Origin: VAXT01 sp963850415
Lineage (GTDB): Bacteria > Actinomycetota > Thermoleophilia > Gaiellales > Gaiellaceae
Assembly (NCBI GenBank): GCA_963850415.1
Contig: CAWKLE010000004.1
Coordinates: forward strand, 372,001 to 436,000
Reading direction: 5' to 3'
DNA length: 64,000 nt
The position numbers and the translations under genes are program-made. Below, in pieces: positions 1-8,854 of this stretch. The notes below the pieces were generated by a model. It had not been told where the DNA came from. It searched no databases and saw nothing but the letters and a program-made list of their open reading frames with translations. Every line of letters begins with the position of its first letter. The stretch's first letter is position 1.

Positions 1-889
1 TGTGCCGGACGACATCCTCGTGGCCGAAACGGACGAACGCAACGCCCTCGAGAGGGCCGAGGATGTCCTGCACCTGGATCAGCCCGGACGCCTGCTCTCG
101 CGGCAGGTCGACCTGGGTCACGTCGCCGGTGACGACGATCTTCGAGCCGAAGCCGAGGCGCGTCAAGAACATCTGCATCTGCTCAGGGCTCGTGTTCTGC
201 GCTTCGTCGAGGATGATGAACGAATCGTTCAGGGTGCGGCCGCGCATGAAGGCGAGCGGCGCCACCTCGACGATGCCCTTCTCCATGTACGAGGCGAGGC
301 GGTCGGCGTCGAGCATGTCGTAGAGGGCGTCGAAGAGCGGGCGCAGGTACGGATCGACCTTCTCGAGCATCGTCCCCGGGAGGTAGCCGAGCCGCTCGCC
401 GGCCTCGACCGCCGGGCGGGTGAGGATGATCCGGCCCACTTGGCGGTCGGCGAGCGCCGCGACCGCAAGGGCCATGGCCAGATACGTCTTGCCCGTTCCG
501 GCAGGGCCGATCCCGAACGTGACCACGCAGTCGCGAATGGCGTCGACGTAGCGCTTCTGGGTCACGGTCTTGGGCGCGATCTTCTTGCCGCGATGCCGCC
601 AGACGACGTCCTCGAAGACCTCACGCACGTCCTCGACCTGATCGAGCGCCCCGAGCACCGCGTCGACGGTCGACGGGCCGATCTCGTGTCCACCCTCGGC
701 CAGCTCGACGAGCTCGTCGACGACCGCGCGGGCTTCCGTCACGCGCTCATCGTCGCCCTCGATGGTGAGCCGATTCCCGCGCAGGCGAATCGTGACCCGG
801 AGCCGCTCGCGAAGCGCCTCGAGCACGCCGTCGCCGATCGCGGCGAGCTCCGCGGCCACGTCGTTCGAGACATCGAACACCTGCTGCAT
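1..889 (-). CDS. phoH: PhoH-family ATPase (C-terminus cut by window edge)
   Basis: PhoH-like cytosolic ATPase; family members are implicated in RNA metabolism and stress, but the exact role is unsettled. The visible 296 residues contain an N-terminal KH-like stretch, a Walker A motif GPAGTGKT near residue 128, the conserved TRPAVEAGERLGYLPG segment near 158, and a Walker B motif FIILDEAQN near 224. ATG at 889 is chosen because a -10-like TACACT lies only 7 nt upstream. The frame runs off the left edge, so the last few tens of residues (family about 320-350 aa) are missing. In many bacteria phoH precedes ybeY; that neighbour would lie outside the window. Confidence 0.93.
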   Translation of the reverse strand, partial: MQQVFDVSNDVAAELAAIGDGVLEALRERLRVTIRLRGNRLTIEGDDERVTEARAVVDELVELAEGGHEIGPSTVDAVLGALDQVEDVREVFEDVVWRHRGKKIAPKTVTQKRYVDAIRDCVVTFGIGPAGTGKTYLAMALAVAALADRQVGRIILTRPAVEAGERLGYLPGTMLEKVDPYLRPLFDALYDMLDADRLASYMEKGIVEVAPLAFMRGRTLNDSFIILDEAQNTSPEQMQMFLTRLGFGSKIVVTGDVTQVDLPREQASGLIQVQDILGPLEGVAFVRFGHEDVVRH

Positions 890-896
890 GGACCGA

Positions 897-902
897 AGTG
901 TA
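897..902 (-). promoter_or_regulatory. Predicted -10 box of a leaderless phoH transcript
   Basis: TACACT sits 7 nt upstream of the phoH ATG, so transcription would begin at or next to the start codon. No convincing -35 box or Shine-Dalgarno sequence is visible. Leaderless mRNAs are common in Actinomycetota; this is inference from spacing only. Confidence 0.35.
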
Positions 903-958
903 GGCGCGGCCACCTCGATCCGGCCGCGACGCTTTCGGCTCGAATCCGGCACAGACAC

Positions 959-1007
959 GTGCGCTCTTCCCCGATACGATCGCCGTGGGGAGGAGGTTGG
1001 GGGTACC
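959..1007 (+). repeat. 49-nt promoter-like repeat, copy A
   Basis: Matches a segment at 10605-10653 on the minus strand without gaps at 36 of 49 positions. Conserved parts are GTGCGCT at the start, a -10-like TA...T (TACGAT at 975-980 here), GTGGGGAGGAGGT, and a terminal GGGTACC. A -35-like CAGACA lies at 952-957 with 17-nt spacing. Copy A points rightwards into the 3' end of the YqeY-family gene, so any transcript would be antisense to it. Function unknown. Confidence 0.45.
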
Positions 1008-1035
1008 GGATCAGGAGGCGCCGGAGCCGGGGCGC

Positions 1036-1479
1036 TCAGGCGAGCTTCTCGCGGACGAGCTGGCTCACCGCCGACCCGTCGGCGCGGCCCGCGACTTGCG
1101 GCATCACGTCGGCCATCACGCGGCCCAGGTCACGGATGCTCGTCGCGCCGCACTCGGCGATCGCGTCGTCGATGATCGTCTCCAGCTCCTCCTCGGAGAG
1201 AGGCTCGGGCATGAACTCCTCGATCACCGTCAGCTCGTCCTCCTCGGCCTCGGCCCGCTCCTCTTTGCCGGCCGCGCGAAACGCCTCCGCCGCCTCGAGC
1301 CGCTTCTTGCGCTCGCGCTGGAGCACCTGGAGCTCCTCCTGGTCGTTCAGCTCGCGCTGCAGCTCCTTCTCGGCCGAGCGCAGGTTGGACAGGATCAACC
1401 GCAGCGTGTCGCGCCGCGGGGCGTCGCGCTCGCGCATCGCGACGGCCAACTCCTCCTCGATCTCGGCGATCAGGCTCAT
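1036..1479 (-). CDS. GatB/YqeY domain protein
   Basis: 147-residue YqeY-family protein: an N-terminal helical bundle rich in Glu/Arg (residues 1-80) followed by the small domain also found at the C-terminus of GatB, here around EFMPEPLSEEELETII and the GRVMADVMPQVAGRADG loop. GatB/YqeY domains are thought to bind tRNA, but the free-standing proteins have no settled function. ATG overlaps the stop of the HIT gene by four bases (ATGA), so the two are probably translationally coupled. The length is normal for the family. Confidence 0.9.
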   Translation of the reverse strand: MSLIAEIEEELAVAMRERDAPRRDTLRLILSNLRSAEKELQRELNDQEELQVLQRERKKRLEAAEAFRAAGKEERAEAEEDELTVIEEFMPEPLSEEELETIIDDAIAECGATSIRDLGRVMADVMPQVAGRADGSAVSQLVREKLA

Positions 1480-1805
1480 CCGGGAATCCCCATCATCTCC
1501 CCACCGAGCAGGTGCCAGTGCAGGTGGAAGACCGTCTGCCCGCCCCCGGGACCGACGTTGACGACGACGCGGTAGTCCTGGAGGCCCGCCTCGCGCGCGG
1601 TCTCGGCGACGAACTCGAGCATCCGCTGCGTCTCCTCCGCTGGAAACTGACCGATGTCGCGGAACGTCTCGACGTGGCGCTCGGGGATGACGAGCAGGTG
1701 CGTGTCGGCGCGAGGATTGATGTCTGCGACGGCGACGAAGCCGTCGCCGGTCCGGACATGGTCGCCGTCCGTGTAGAGCTTGCAGAAGAGGCAGTCAGAC
1801 GGCAC
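1476..1805 (-). CDS. HIT-family nucleotide hydrolase/transferase
   Basis: 109-residue histidine triad protein. The catalytic triad motif HLHWHL (His-x-His-x-His) lies near residues 95-100 and an N-terminal CLFC pair may bind zinc, as in Hint/HinT proteins that hydrolyse nucleoside phosphoramidates or AMP-lysine adducts. GTG at 1805 is chosen because it gives the normal family length and overlaps the end of mtaB by 11 bases; longer in-frame extensions are only the shadow of mtaB. The stop overlaps the YqeY start. The substrate cannot be told from sequence. Confidence 0.88.
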   Translation of the reverse strand: MPSDCLFCKLYTDGDHVRTGDGFVAVADINPRADTHLLVIPERHVETFRDIGQFPAEETQRMLEFVAETAREAGLQDYRVVVNVGPGGGQTVFHLHWHLLGGEMMGIPG

Positions 1806-2988
1806 CGACGATCCCCTCCTCCGCGACGCCGACGGCACGGACGGGAACGAGCTCGCCAACCGGAAGCGCCGCGTCCACGAGCCACGGCGAATAGTCGTCG
1901 CCGTAGCCGCGACCGGAGCGGTCGACCAGCACTTCGTCGGTCGCCCCGAGCTTCGAGCGCCAGCGAGTGAGGCAGGCCTCGTGCGAGTCGGCGCGCAGCC
2001 GTGCGCTGCGGAGTTTCTTGGCCGAGGCCGGAACGGGGTCATGACCGGCGGTCGCCGTCCCGGGCCGGGGCGAGTACGGGAAGACGTGCACCTTCGTCAC
2101 ACCCGCGGCGGCGAGCACCCGGCGCGTGCGCTCGAACGCCCGCTCGTCCTCGGCGGGAAAGCCGACGATCACATCGGCCGTGAGATTGAAGTCAGAGAGG
2201 GGCTCGAGGCGGCGGAGATACGTAGCGGCCGTGTAGCGCCGCCCCATCGCGCTCAGCACGCGGTCGTCGCCCGACTGCAACGGCACGTGCAGATGCCTGC
2301 CGACGGCCGGCGTCTCCCGCAGCGCTTGCACGAGCTCGTCGTTCACGTGGTTGACCTCGATCGAGGAGAGGCGGAGACGCTGCAGCCCAGGCGTCGCTCC
2401 CACCTCGCGCACGAGCCTCGGGAGCGTGTAGCCGCGCTCACGGTCGCGGAAGCAGCCGAGGTTGATCCCCGTGAGGACCACCTCGCGATGCCCCTGCTCG
2501 ACCCGCTTGCCGACCTCCCGCAGAACTGCGTCGGCGCTCCGGCTCCTTGAGGCCCCGCGGACGAGCGGGATCACGCAGAACCTGCACGAGAAGCTGCACC
2601 CGTCCTGGACGCGGACGAACGCACGGACCCGGTCGAGCCGCGCGTCGGCCCGGACGCACCCGATTGCACCGACGTCCCCTGCGACGAACGCCGCCGTCTC
2701 CTCGGCCCGTCGCGAGACGACGGTCACGTTCTCGGGCAGGCCTGCGAACGCGCGCTCGAGGTTGGCCGCGCACCCGGTCACGTACACGCGCCGGTGGGCT
2801 CGCGCGGCCCGAGCCGCGGCCTGACGGGACTTGCGCACGGCCTCGTTCGTCACGCAGCACGTGTTGACGACGGCGATCTCGCCCCCGGCGCGCTCCTCGT
2901 GGCCGTCTCGAAGCAGCGCCTCGCGGATCGCGTGCGCATCCGAGTGCGAAACCTTGCAGCCGAGGAAGCGGACGGTGAACGTCGCCAC
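1795..2988 (-). CDS. mtaB: tRNA ms2t6A methylthiotransferase MtaB
   Basis: 397-residue radical-SAM methylthiotransferase that converts t6A to ms2t6A at position 37 of ANN-decoding tRNAs. The N-terminal UPF0004 domain shows its cluster cysteines (C11, one of the CC pair at 44-45, C73). The radical-SAM motif CSFSCRFC at 131-138 binds the second 4Fe-4S cluster, followed by the FPAED motif. The C-terminal TRAM-like part is short. It sits between prmA and the HIT gene, the common actinobacterial order. MtaB is preferred over MiaB because of length, neighbours and the RFLGCKVS start. Confidence 0.92.
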   Translation of the reverse strand: MATFTVRFLGCKVSHSDAHAIREALLRDGHEERAGGEIAVVNTCCVTNEAVRKSRQAAARAARAHRRVYVTGCAANLERAFAGLPENVTVVSRRAEETAAFVAGDVGAIGCVRADARLDRVRAFVRVQDGCSFSCRFCVIPLVRGASRSRSADAVLREVGKRVEQGHREVVLTGINLGCFRDRERGYTLPRLVREVGATPGLQRLRLSSIEVNHVNDELVQALRETPAVGRHLHVPLQSGDDRVLSAMGRRYTAATYLRRLEPLSDFNLTADVIVGFPAEDERAFERTRRVLAAAGVTKVHVFPYSPRPGTATAGHDPVPASAKKLRSARLRADSHEACLTRWRSKLGATDEVLVDRSGRGYGDDYSPWLVDAALPVGELVPVRAVGVAEEGIVGAV

Positions 2989-3000
2989 GGGAGGCGGATG

Positions 3001-3759
3001 CTACTCGCGCCTGAACAGGTCGGCCGCCCACTCCTCCTGCACGCGGCGCTCGGCGTGCTCGAACCTGGCGACGGCGGGCCGGTCCCGCTCGTAGTAGCCA
3101 GAGGTCACCAGCACTCGGCATCGCGACGACGGCTCGAGCCCCGAAATCGTTTTCAGGTCGATGTTCGCAACCGCGATCTCGGCGTCGGGAAGCGCGTCGG
3201 TGCAAGCGTCGAGCAGCCTCGTGTCGACGACGACGCCGTTCGCCTCGGTGTTCCGTTTCGTCGCCTCGACCGCCGCCTCGTCGACGTCGACGCCGATGAC
3301 CGGCTCGTAGCCGAGCTTGCACGCCGCGATCGCGAGCACGCCCGATCCGCAGCCGACGTCGAGCAGGCTCGTCCGCTCCAGCGACTCGATCAGCTCGAGG
3401 CAAAGCTGCGTCGTCGGGTGCGCGCCGGTTCCGAACGCGAGCCCGGGGTCGATCACGACCGGCACGAGACCGGGCGCGGGCCGCTCCCACGGCGGCCCGA
3501 TCCAGAGCGAGCCGACCTCGACCGGGCGGTGGAAGCGCATCCACTCGCTCTCCCAGCCGTCGGGCACTGGCTCGACGCGGATGTCGCCGAACCTCGCCCG
3601 CAGCCGTTCGGCTCCCGCGCCGTCCGTGAAGGCGACGAGCTCCGTCGCCTCCGAACCGGGAAGCTCGGCAAACCCTTCCGGAAACAGCTCGAGCATCGCG
3701 GCCGTCGCCTCCTCGACGAGCACGCCGGGAACGACGACGGAAGCGCGCAGCAGGCTCAG
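3001..3759 (-). CDS. prmA: Ribosomal protein L11 methyltransferase PrmA, probable CTG start
   Basis: SAM-dependent methyltransferase that trimethylates ribosomal protein L11. Family motifs include FGTGAHPTTQL, the SAM loop LLDVGCGSG and NIDLKTI in place of the usual NI/PPY-type motif. The first ATG/GTG/TTG codon is GTG at 3723, but the family N-terminal strand (LRASVVVPG) is encoded in frame upstream. The only plausible start for it is CTG at 3759, which overlaps the dnaJ stop as CTGA. I give the CTG start (252 aa); 3723 gives 240 aa. The protein is somewhat short for PrmA (about 290 in E. coli). Confidence 0.85.
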   Translation of the reverse strand: MSLLRASVVVPGVLVEEATAAMLELFPEGFAELPGSEATELVAFTDGAGAERLRARFGDIRVEPVPDGWESEWMRFHRPVEVGSLWIGPPWERPAPGLVPVVIDPGLAFGTGAHPTTQLCLELIESLERTSLLDVGCGSGVLAIAACKLGYEPVIGVDVDEAAVEATKRNTEANGVVVDTRLLDACTDALPDAEIAVANIDLKTISGLEPSSRCRVLVTSGYYERDRPAVARFEHAERRVQEEWAADLFRRE

Positions 3760-4874
3760 CGGAAGGCGCTCTTCAGCTTCTCGAAGAAGCCCTCGTCGGG
3801 CTTGTACGTCTCCTCGTTCGCCGTCTGCTCGAACTCGCCGAGCAGCCGCCGCTGCTCCTCGGTCAGCTGTCGCGGGACGATGACGTTGACGAGAACGCGC
3901 TGGTCTCCCCGGCCAAAGCCCTGGAGCACCGGCATGCCGCGGCCGCGGAGCACGCGAACGGAGCCGGGCTGCGTCCCGGCCTCGAAGTCGATCTCCTCCT
4001 CGCCCTCGAGCGTGGCGATCGTCGCCCGCGCGCCGAGCGCCGCCTCGGTCATCGTCAGGTCGACGGTCGAGTAGACGTCGTCGCCCTCGCGCACGAGCCG
4101 CTCGTGCGGACGAATCCTGACGAGCACGTAGACGTCGCCCGCCTGTCCGCCGAGCGCGCCCGCATGGCCCTCGCCCGAGAGCCTGATGCGCTGTCCGTCA
4201 TGGATGCCCGGTGGCACCTCCACGTCGAGGCTTCGCTCGTCGAGCGTCCGCCCCGCGCCGGAGCAGGCCTTGCACGGATGCTCGACGATGCGCCCGCTCC
4301 CGCCGCAGCGTGCACACGGCTGCGTGCGGATGAACTCACCGAGCGCGGTGCGCGTCACGTGCTGAAGCCGGCCGGCGCCGCCGCAGTCTTCGCAGGTCGA
4401 GACCGGAGTGCCGGGCTGGACGCCGTCGCCGCCGCACTCCGCGCAGCGCAGCGCGACCTGAACCGGCACCGAGCGCGTGACGCCCGTGGCCGCCTCCTCG
4501 AGGTCGAGCTCGAGCTCGGCGGCGATATCGGCCCCGCGTGCACGCCGCGGCCCTGTCGCCACGCCGAAGACGTCGTCGCCGAAGAAAGCCGAGAAGATGT
4601 CGGCCAGGTTCCCGAAGTCGAACGCGGTTGGCCGGAACCCGCCGCTTCGCAGGCCTGCGTGCCCGAAGCGGTCGTACAGCTCCCGGGTCTCGGACTTCGA
4701 GAGCACCTCGTACGCCTCCACGATCTCTTTGAAGCGCTCGTCCGCGTCCGGCGCCTCGGACACGTCCGGGTGCAGCTCGCGGGCGAGCCGCCTGAACGCG
4801 CGCTTGATCTCGGCCTCAGTGGCCGAGTGCCCGATGCCGAGCACCTCGTAGTAGTCGCGACCGGTAGTCGCCAT
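3756..4874 (-). CDS. dnaJ: Chaperone DnaJ
   Basis: 372-residue type I J-protein, co-chaperone of DnaK. The J domain has HPD at 35-37, followed by a Gly/Phe-rich linker. Four zinc-binding CxxCxGxG repeats follow (CAECGGDG, CEDCGGAG, CARCGGSG, CKACSGAG; the last has Ser for the first Gly), then the C-terminal substrate domain. ATG overlaps the hrcA stop by one base (TGATG), so it follows its own heat-shock repressor in an hrcA-dnaJ-prmA operon, the classical arrangement. No dnaK or grpE is in the window. Confidence 0.97.
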   Translation of the reverse strand: MATTGRDYYEVLGIGHSATEAEIKRAFRRLARELHPDVSEAPDADERFKEIVEAYEVLSKSETRELYDRFGHAGLRSGGFRPTAFDFGNLADIFSAFFGDDVFGVATGPRRARGADIAAELELDLEEAATGVTRSVPVQVALRCAECGGDGVQPGTPVSTCEDCGGAGRLQHVTRTALGEFIRTQPCARCGGSGRIVEHPCKACSGAGRTLDERSLDVEVPPGIHDGQRIRLSGEGHAGALGGQAGDVYVLVRIRPHERLVREGDDVYSTVDLTMTEAALGARATIATLEGEEEIDFEAGTQPGSVRVLRGRGMPVLQGFGRGDQRVLVNVIVPRQLTEEQRRLLGEFEQTANEETYKPDEGFFEKLKSAFR

Positions 4875-5917
4875 CAGTTCTCTTCGTACACCGCTTCGAC
4901 GAAGCGAGAGAGCTCGTGCGCGGCCGCCCGGACCGAGCGGATCGCCTTCTCGTAGTCCATGCGCAGCGGACCGACGAGGCTGACGGCCCCGAGCGTGCGC
5001 GTCGAGAGGCCGTACGAAGCGCCGACGAGCGCGACGTCGCGGAGCGCCGGGTTGTCAAGCTCGACGCCGACGCGGACGAACGGCCTTCGCGAGCCGAGCG
5101 TCTCACCGAGCAGCTCGAGGATCGCCGCCCGCTTCTCGAGCGCCTCGAGGAGCCGCTGGCAGGCCTCGAGCTCGTCCGCTCTCACCTCCGCGAGCAGGCT
5201 GGCGGCGCCTCCCACGTAGAGCCGCTGCTCGTCCTCGCCGGTGAGCTCGGTGAAGGCGGGTCGCAGGAGCTCCAGGAATGCGCGCTCGCGAGCGGACAGC
5301 GCCGGGTCGTCGAAGCGTCGGCGCAGCGCCGCGCTCCCCAGCTCGAGCCCGGCGAGCTCTTCGTTCAGGTACTCCCCCGCCCAGAGGGCGAGGCCCATGT
5401 CGAGGGCGTCTGCCAGCGCGAAGAGCCGCTTCGACACGCCGCCCGTCGACGTGATCATCACGACCATCAGCACCTGCGGCTGGAGGATGAGCACTTCGAT
5501 GTGGCGCACGGTCGCCGTCTGCAGCCGTGGCGCGGAGACGAGGGCCAGCAGACGCGTGGCGTGCGAGAGGGTCTCGGTCGTCTCCTGGAGCGCCGCCTCG
5601 AGCTCGCTGCGCGCGGCCGCGAGAGCGAGCGGGAATGGGCTTGGGCGCGGCTCGAGCCGCTCGAGCAGGAAGTCCGCGTAGAAGCGATAGCCCGCCTCCG
5701 TCGGGACCCGCCCGGCCGAAGTGTGCGGATGGGTGAGCAGGCCGGATCGCTCGAGCTCGGCCAGCTCCGCCCGCACCGTCGACGGCGAGACGGTCATGGC
5801 CGCGCGCGCGACGAGATGCTTCGAGCCCACTGGCTCGCCGCTCGCGACGTACTCCTCGACGACGCGTCTCAGGATCTCCGCCTGGCGCTCCGTCAGCGTT
5901 GTGCTCGCTTCAGTCAT
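4874..5917 (-). CDS. hrcA: Heat-inducible transcription repressor HrcA
   Basis: 347-residue repressor that binds CIRCE operators of chaperone genes. The N-terminal winged helix (residues 5-75) contains the hallmark SPSTVRAELAELERSGLL and HTSAGRVPTEAGYR; the rest is the GAF-like and insertion domains. It lies directly downstream of hemW with a 16-nt gap. No CIRCE element (TTAGCACTC-N9-GAGTGCTAA) is visible in that gap or elsewhere upstream in this operon, so autoregulation would need a distant site. Confidence 0.96.
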   Translation of the reverse strand: MTEASTTLTERQAEILRRVVEEYVASGEPVGSKHLVARAAMTVSPSTVRAELAELERSGLLTHPHTSAGRVPTEAGYRFYADFLLERLEPRPSPFPLALAAARSELEAALQETTETLSHATRLLALVSAPRLQTATVRHIEVLILQPQVLMVVMITSTGGVSKRLFALADALDMGLALWAGEYLNEELAGLELGSAALRRRFDDPALSARERAFLELLRPAFTELTGEDEQRLYVGGAASLLAEVRADELEACQRLLEALEKRAAILELLGETLGSRRPFVRVGVELDNPALRDVALVGASYGLSTRTLGAVSLVGPLRMDYEKAIRSVRAAAHELSRFVEAVYEEN

Positions 5918-5933
5918 CTTTGTGCAGGGAATT

Positions 5934-7064
5934 TTAGGCGAGCAGCTCTACGGTCACGGCGCCGCCGAGGCGCCTCCCGCGCGGCGTCAGGACCAGGGAC
6001 CGCTGTCCGTCCCCGTCGGCGCGGAGGGTTGCGAGACCGAGCCGCTCGATGCGACCGAGCGCGGCCGGATCGACCGAGCGCCTCGCCGCGGCCAGCGGCA
6101 GTCCCGTGTCGAGCCGCAGGCCGAGCATCAGCCGCTCCTGGTCGCGTGTGAGCGCGTCGAGCTCCTCGACCTCCCGGGGCGGCACTTCGCCGCACGCCAG
6201 CGAGCTCACGTACGCGTTCAGCCGCGGCGTGTTCCGCCGACGCTCAGGGCCGAGCGTCGAGACCGCACCGATCCCGAGCCCGAGGTAGTCCCGCCCCACC
6301 CAGTACGCGAGGTTGTGCTGCGCGCGCAGGTCGCGCCCTCCCGCGTGATCGGCCGCAAGGCAGAAGTTCGCCGTCTCGTACCAGCGATAACCGGCCCCGC
6401 TCAGCCGCTCGACGACGAGCTCGAAGTACCTCTCCATCGCCTCGGCCTGGAGAGCGAGCTCCGCCCCGTGCGCATGGGCGAACCTCGTGCCCGTCTTGGC
6501 TTCGAGCTCGTAGTACGAGACGTGCTCCGGTGCGAGCGCGAGCGCTTCGTCGATGTCACGTTCGAGCGCGGCGGTGCTCTGGCCGGGGATTCCGTGCAAG
6601 AGGTCGAGCGATATGTTGTCAAAATTGGCATCACGAAGATGGTAGAAGGCGCGCCGGACGGCCTCCGGCGAGGCCCTGCGCTCGAGCACGTGCAGGAGCT
6701 CCGGCTGGAAGCTCTGCGCACCGAGCGAGACGCGCGTCACTCCCGCCTCACGAAGCAACCGCGCCAGCGCGGCCGTGACGGTCTCCGGGTTCGCCTCGAC
6801 CGTCACCTCGCCGGCGACGGGCAGCGCCTCGAGGAGCCGCCGCAACTCGTTGCCGTCGGTGAGAGTCGGCGTGCCGCCTCCGAGAAACACGGTCTCGACC
6901 CGATCGTCGAGCCGGCCGCTCTCGAGCTCGAGCTCCGCCAGGAGCGCGTCGACGTACCGGCCATGCCAACCCTCGCGGCCGACCACGGTCACGAAGTCGC
7001 AGTAGCCACACCGGTGCGCGCAGAACGGCAGGTGCACGTACAGATGTCGAACGCCCCCGCTCAT
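5934..7064 (-). CDS. hemW: Radical SAM protein HemW (heme chaperone)
   Basis: 376-residue HemW, long annotated as coproporphyrinogen III oxidase but now regarded as a heme chaperone. The radical-SAM cysteines are C15, C19 and C22 (CAHRCGYC), followed by GGGTPT. The single-residue difference from HemN (no extra cysteine after the CxxxCxxC) favours HemW. ATG at 7064 overlaps the lepA stop (ATGA); the longer in-frame extension upstream lies inside lepA. lepA-hemW-hrcA is a widely conserved order. Confidence 0.94.
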   Translation of the reverse strand: MSGGVRHLYVHLPFCAHRCGYCDFVTVVGREGWHGRYVDALLAELELESGRLDDRVETVFLGGGTPTLTDGNELRRLLEALPVAGEVTVEANPETVTAALARLLREAGVTRVSLGAQSFQPELLHVLERRASPEAVRRAFYHLRDANFDNISLDLLHGIPGQSTAALERDIDEALALAPEHVSYYELEAKTGTRFAHAHGAELALQAEAMERYFELVVERLSGAGYRWYETANFCLAADHAGGRDLRAQHNLAYWVGRDYLGLGIGAVSTLGPERRRNTPRLNAYVSSLACGEVPPREVEELDALTRDQERLMLGLRLDTGLPLAAARRSVDPAALGRIERLGLATLRADGDGQRSLVLTPRGRRLGGAVTVELLA

Positions 7065-8848
7065 CGCTTCGTGTCGTCCAGGTTGAGCACGGCGAGGAAC
7101 GCCTCCTGCGGGACCTCGACGGCGCCGACCTGCTTCATGCGCCGCTTGCCCGCCTTCTGCCGCTCGAGGAGCTTCCGCTTGCGCGTGATGTCGCCGCCGT
7201 AGCACTTGGCCAGCACGTCCTTGCGCTTCGCCTTGATCGTCTCGCGCGCGACGATCCGCGAGCCGATCGCGGCCTGCACGGCGACGTCGAACATCTGGCG
7301 CGGAATCTCCGCGCGCAGCCGGTCGACCAGCGTCCGCCCGCGCGAGTACGCCTCGTCGCGGTGGACGACGAGCGACAGCGCGTCCACGGGCTCTCCGCCG
7401 ACGAGGACGTCCAGCCGGACGAGCTCTCCCTCGCGAAAGCCGGCGAAGTCGTAGTCGAAACTGGCGTAACCACTCGTCCGCGACTTCAGCTGGTCGTAGA
7501 AGTCGAAGACGATCTCCGCGAGCGGCAGCTCGTAGATGAGCAACACGCGCTCTGGCGACGGGTACTCCATGTGGTCGAAACGGCCTCGGCGGTCGTTGCA
7601 GAGCTCCATCACCTGGCCGACACCGTCCTTGGGAACGACGATCGACGCGCGGACGTACGGCTCGTCGACACGCTCCCGCTCAGGTGGCATCTCGGCCGGG
7701 TTGTGCACCTCGACCACCTCGCCCGTTGGGGTCGTGACCTTGTACGCGACCGTTGGTGCGGTGACGAGCAGGTCGAGGTCGAACTCGCGCTCGAGCCGCT
7801 CGCGGACGATTTCCATGTGCAGCAGGCCGAGGAAGCCACAGCGAAAGCCGAAGCCGAGCGCTTGTGAGGTCTCGGGCTCATACGACAGCGAAGCGTCGTT
7901 CAGCCGGAGCCGCTCGAGGGCGTCACGGAGCTGTGGGTACTCGTCCGAGTCCGTCGGGAAGAGCGCCGCGAAGACCATCGGCTTCACGTCCTTGTACCCG
8001 GGCAGCGGCTCGCTCGCGGGGTGCGCCTGGGTCGTCAGCGTGTCCCCCACGCGCAGCTTCGCCACGTCCTTGAGGCCGGTGACGATGTATCCGACCTCGC
8101 CGGCGCCGAGGGTGTCGGCCGCCTTCATCGTGGGCGAGAAGAAACCGACCTCCTCCGTCTCGAAGCGCGTGCCCTGCGCCATCGCGAGCACGTTCTCGCG
8201 CGCGCGGAAGTGACCGTCGACGACGCGGACGAAGGCGACAACGCCGCGGTACTGGTCGTACGACGAGTCGAAGACGAGCGCTCGGGCCGGCGCATGCGGG
8301 TCGCCGATCGGCGGCGGGATGCGCTCGACGATCGCGTCGAGCACTTCCTCCACCCCAGCCCCGGTCTTCGCCGAGACCCGAAGCACATGATCAGGCGTAT
8401 CGCCGACGAGATTCGCCAACTCACGCGCGGCGCCCTCCGCGTCCGCCTGGGGAAGGTCGATCTTGTTCGCGACGGGCAGCAGCTCGAGGTCGTTTTCGAT
8501 CGCGAGGTAGGCGTTGGCGACGGTCTGCGCTTCGATTCCCTGGGCCGCGTCGACGACAAGCACTGCGCCCTCGCACGCCTGCAGCGCGCGCGAGACCTCG
8601 TACGTGAAGTCCACGTGCCCGGGCGTGTCGATCAGGTTCAGCTCGTGGCCCTTCCAAGTCACGCGCACCGCCTGGGCTTTGATCGTGATCCCGCGCTCGC
8701 GCTCGAGGTCCATCGAGTCGAGCACCTGGGCGCGCATGTCCCGCCCGGTGACCGTGTTCGTCAGCTCGAGGATGCGGTCGGCCAGCGTCGACTTGCCATG
8801 GTCGATGTGGGCGATGATCGAGAAGTTGCGGATGCGTTCTTGGTCCAT
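7061..8848 (-). CDS. lepA: Elongation factor 4 (LepA)
   Basis: 595-residue translational GTPase that acts on stalled or back-translocated ribosomes. G1 is AHIDHGKST near residue 13, G3 is DTPGHVDF, G4 is NKID; EF-G-like domains III and V and the LepA-specific C-terminal domain with KAKRKDVLAKCYGGD follow. The length matches the family (about 600). It begins 6 nt after murJ ends and overlaps hemW by 4 bases. Confidence 0.98.
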   Translation of the reverse strand: MDQERIRNFSIIAHIDHGKSTLADRILELTNTVTGRDMRAQVLDSMDLERERGITIKAQAVRVTWKGHELNLIDTPGHVDFTYEVSRALQACEGAVLVVDAAQGIEAQTVANAYLAIENDLELLPVANKIDLPQADAEGAARELANLVGDTPDHVLRVSAKTGAGVEEVLDAIVERIPPPIGDPHAPARALVFDSSYDQYRGVVAFVRVVDGHFRARENVLAMAQGTRFETEEVGFFSPTMKAADTLGAGEVGYIVTGLKDVAKLRVGDTLTTQAHPASEPLPGYKDVKPMVFAALFPTDSDEYPQLRDALERLRLNDASLSYEPETSQALGFGFRCGFLGLLHMEIVRERLEREFDLDLLVTAPTVAYKVTTPTGEVVEVHNPAEMPPERERVDEPYVRASIVVPKDGVGQVMELCNDRRGRFDHMEYPSPERVLLIYELPLAEIVFDFYDQLKSRTSGYASFDYDFAGFREGELVRLDVLVGGEPVDALSLVVHRDEAYSRGRTLVDRLRAEIPRQMFDVAVQAAIGSRIVARETIKAKRKDVLAKCYGGDITRKRKLLERQKAGKRRMKQVGAVEVPQEAFLAVLNLDDTKR

Positions 8849-8854
8849 GCGAGT

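Noticed and set aside
890..1035. tRNA or small structured RNA gene between phoH and the YqeY-family gene
   Set aside because: No cloverleaf, CCA or known RNA fold could be drawn; only the promoter-like repeat is supported.
2..1561. 519-codon open frame on the plus strand
   Set aside because: It lies opposite phoH, the YqeY-family gene and the HIT gene, which have clear family motifs. Its composition (Arg/Asp/Glu-rich low complexity) is typical of an antisense shadow in GC-rich DNA.
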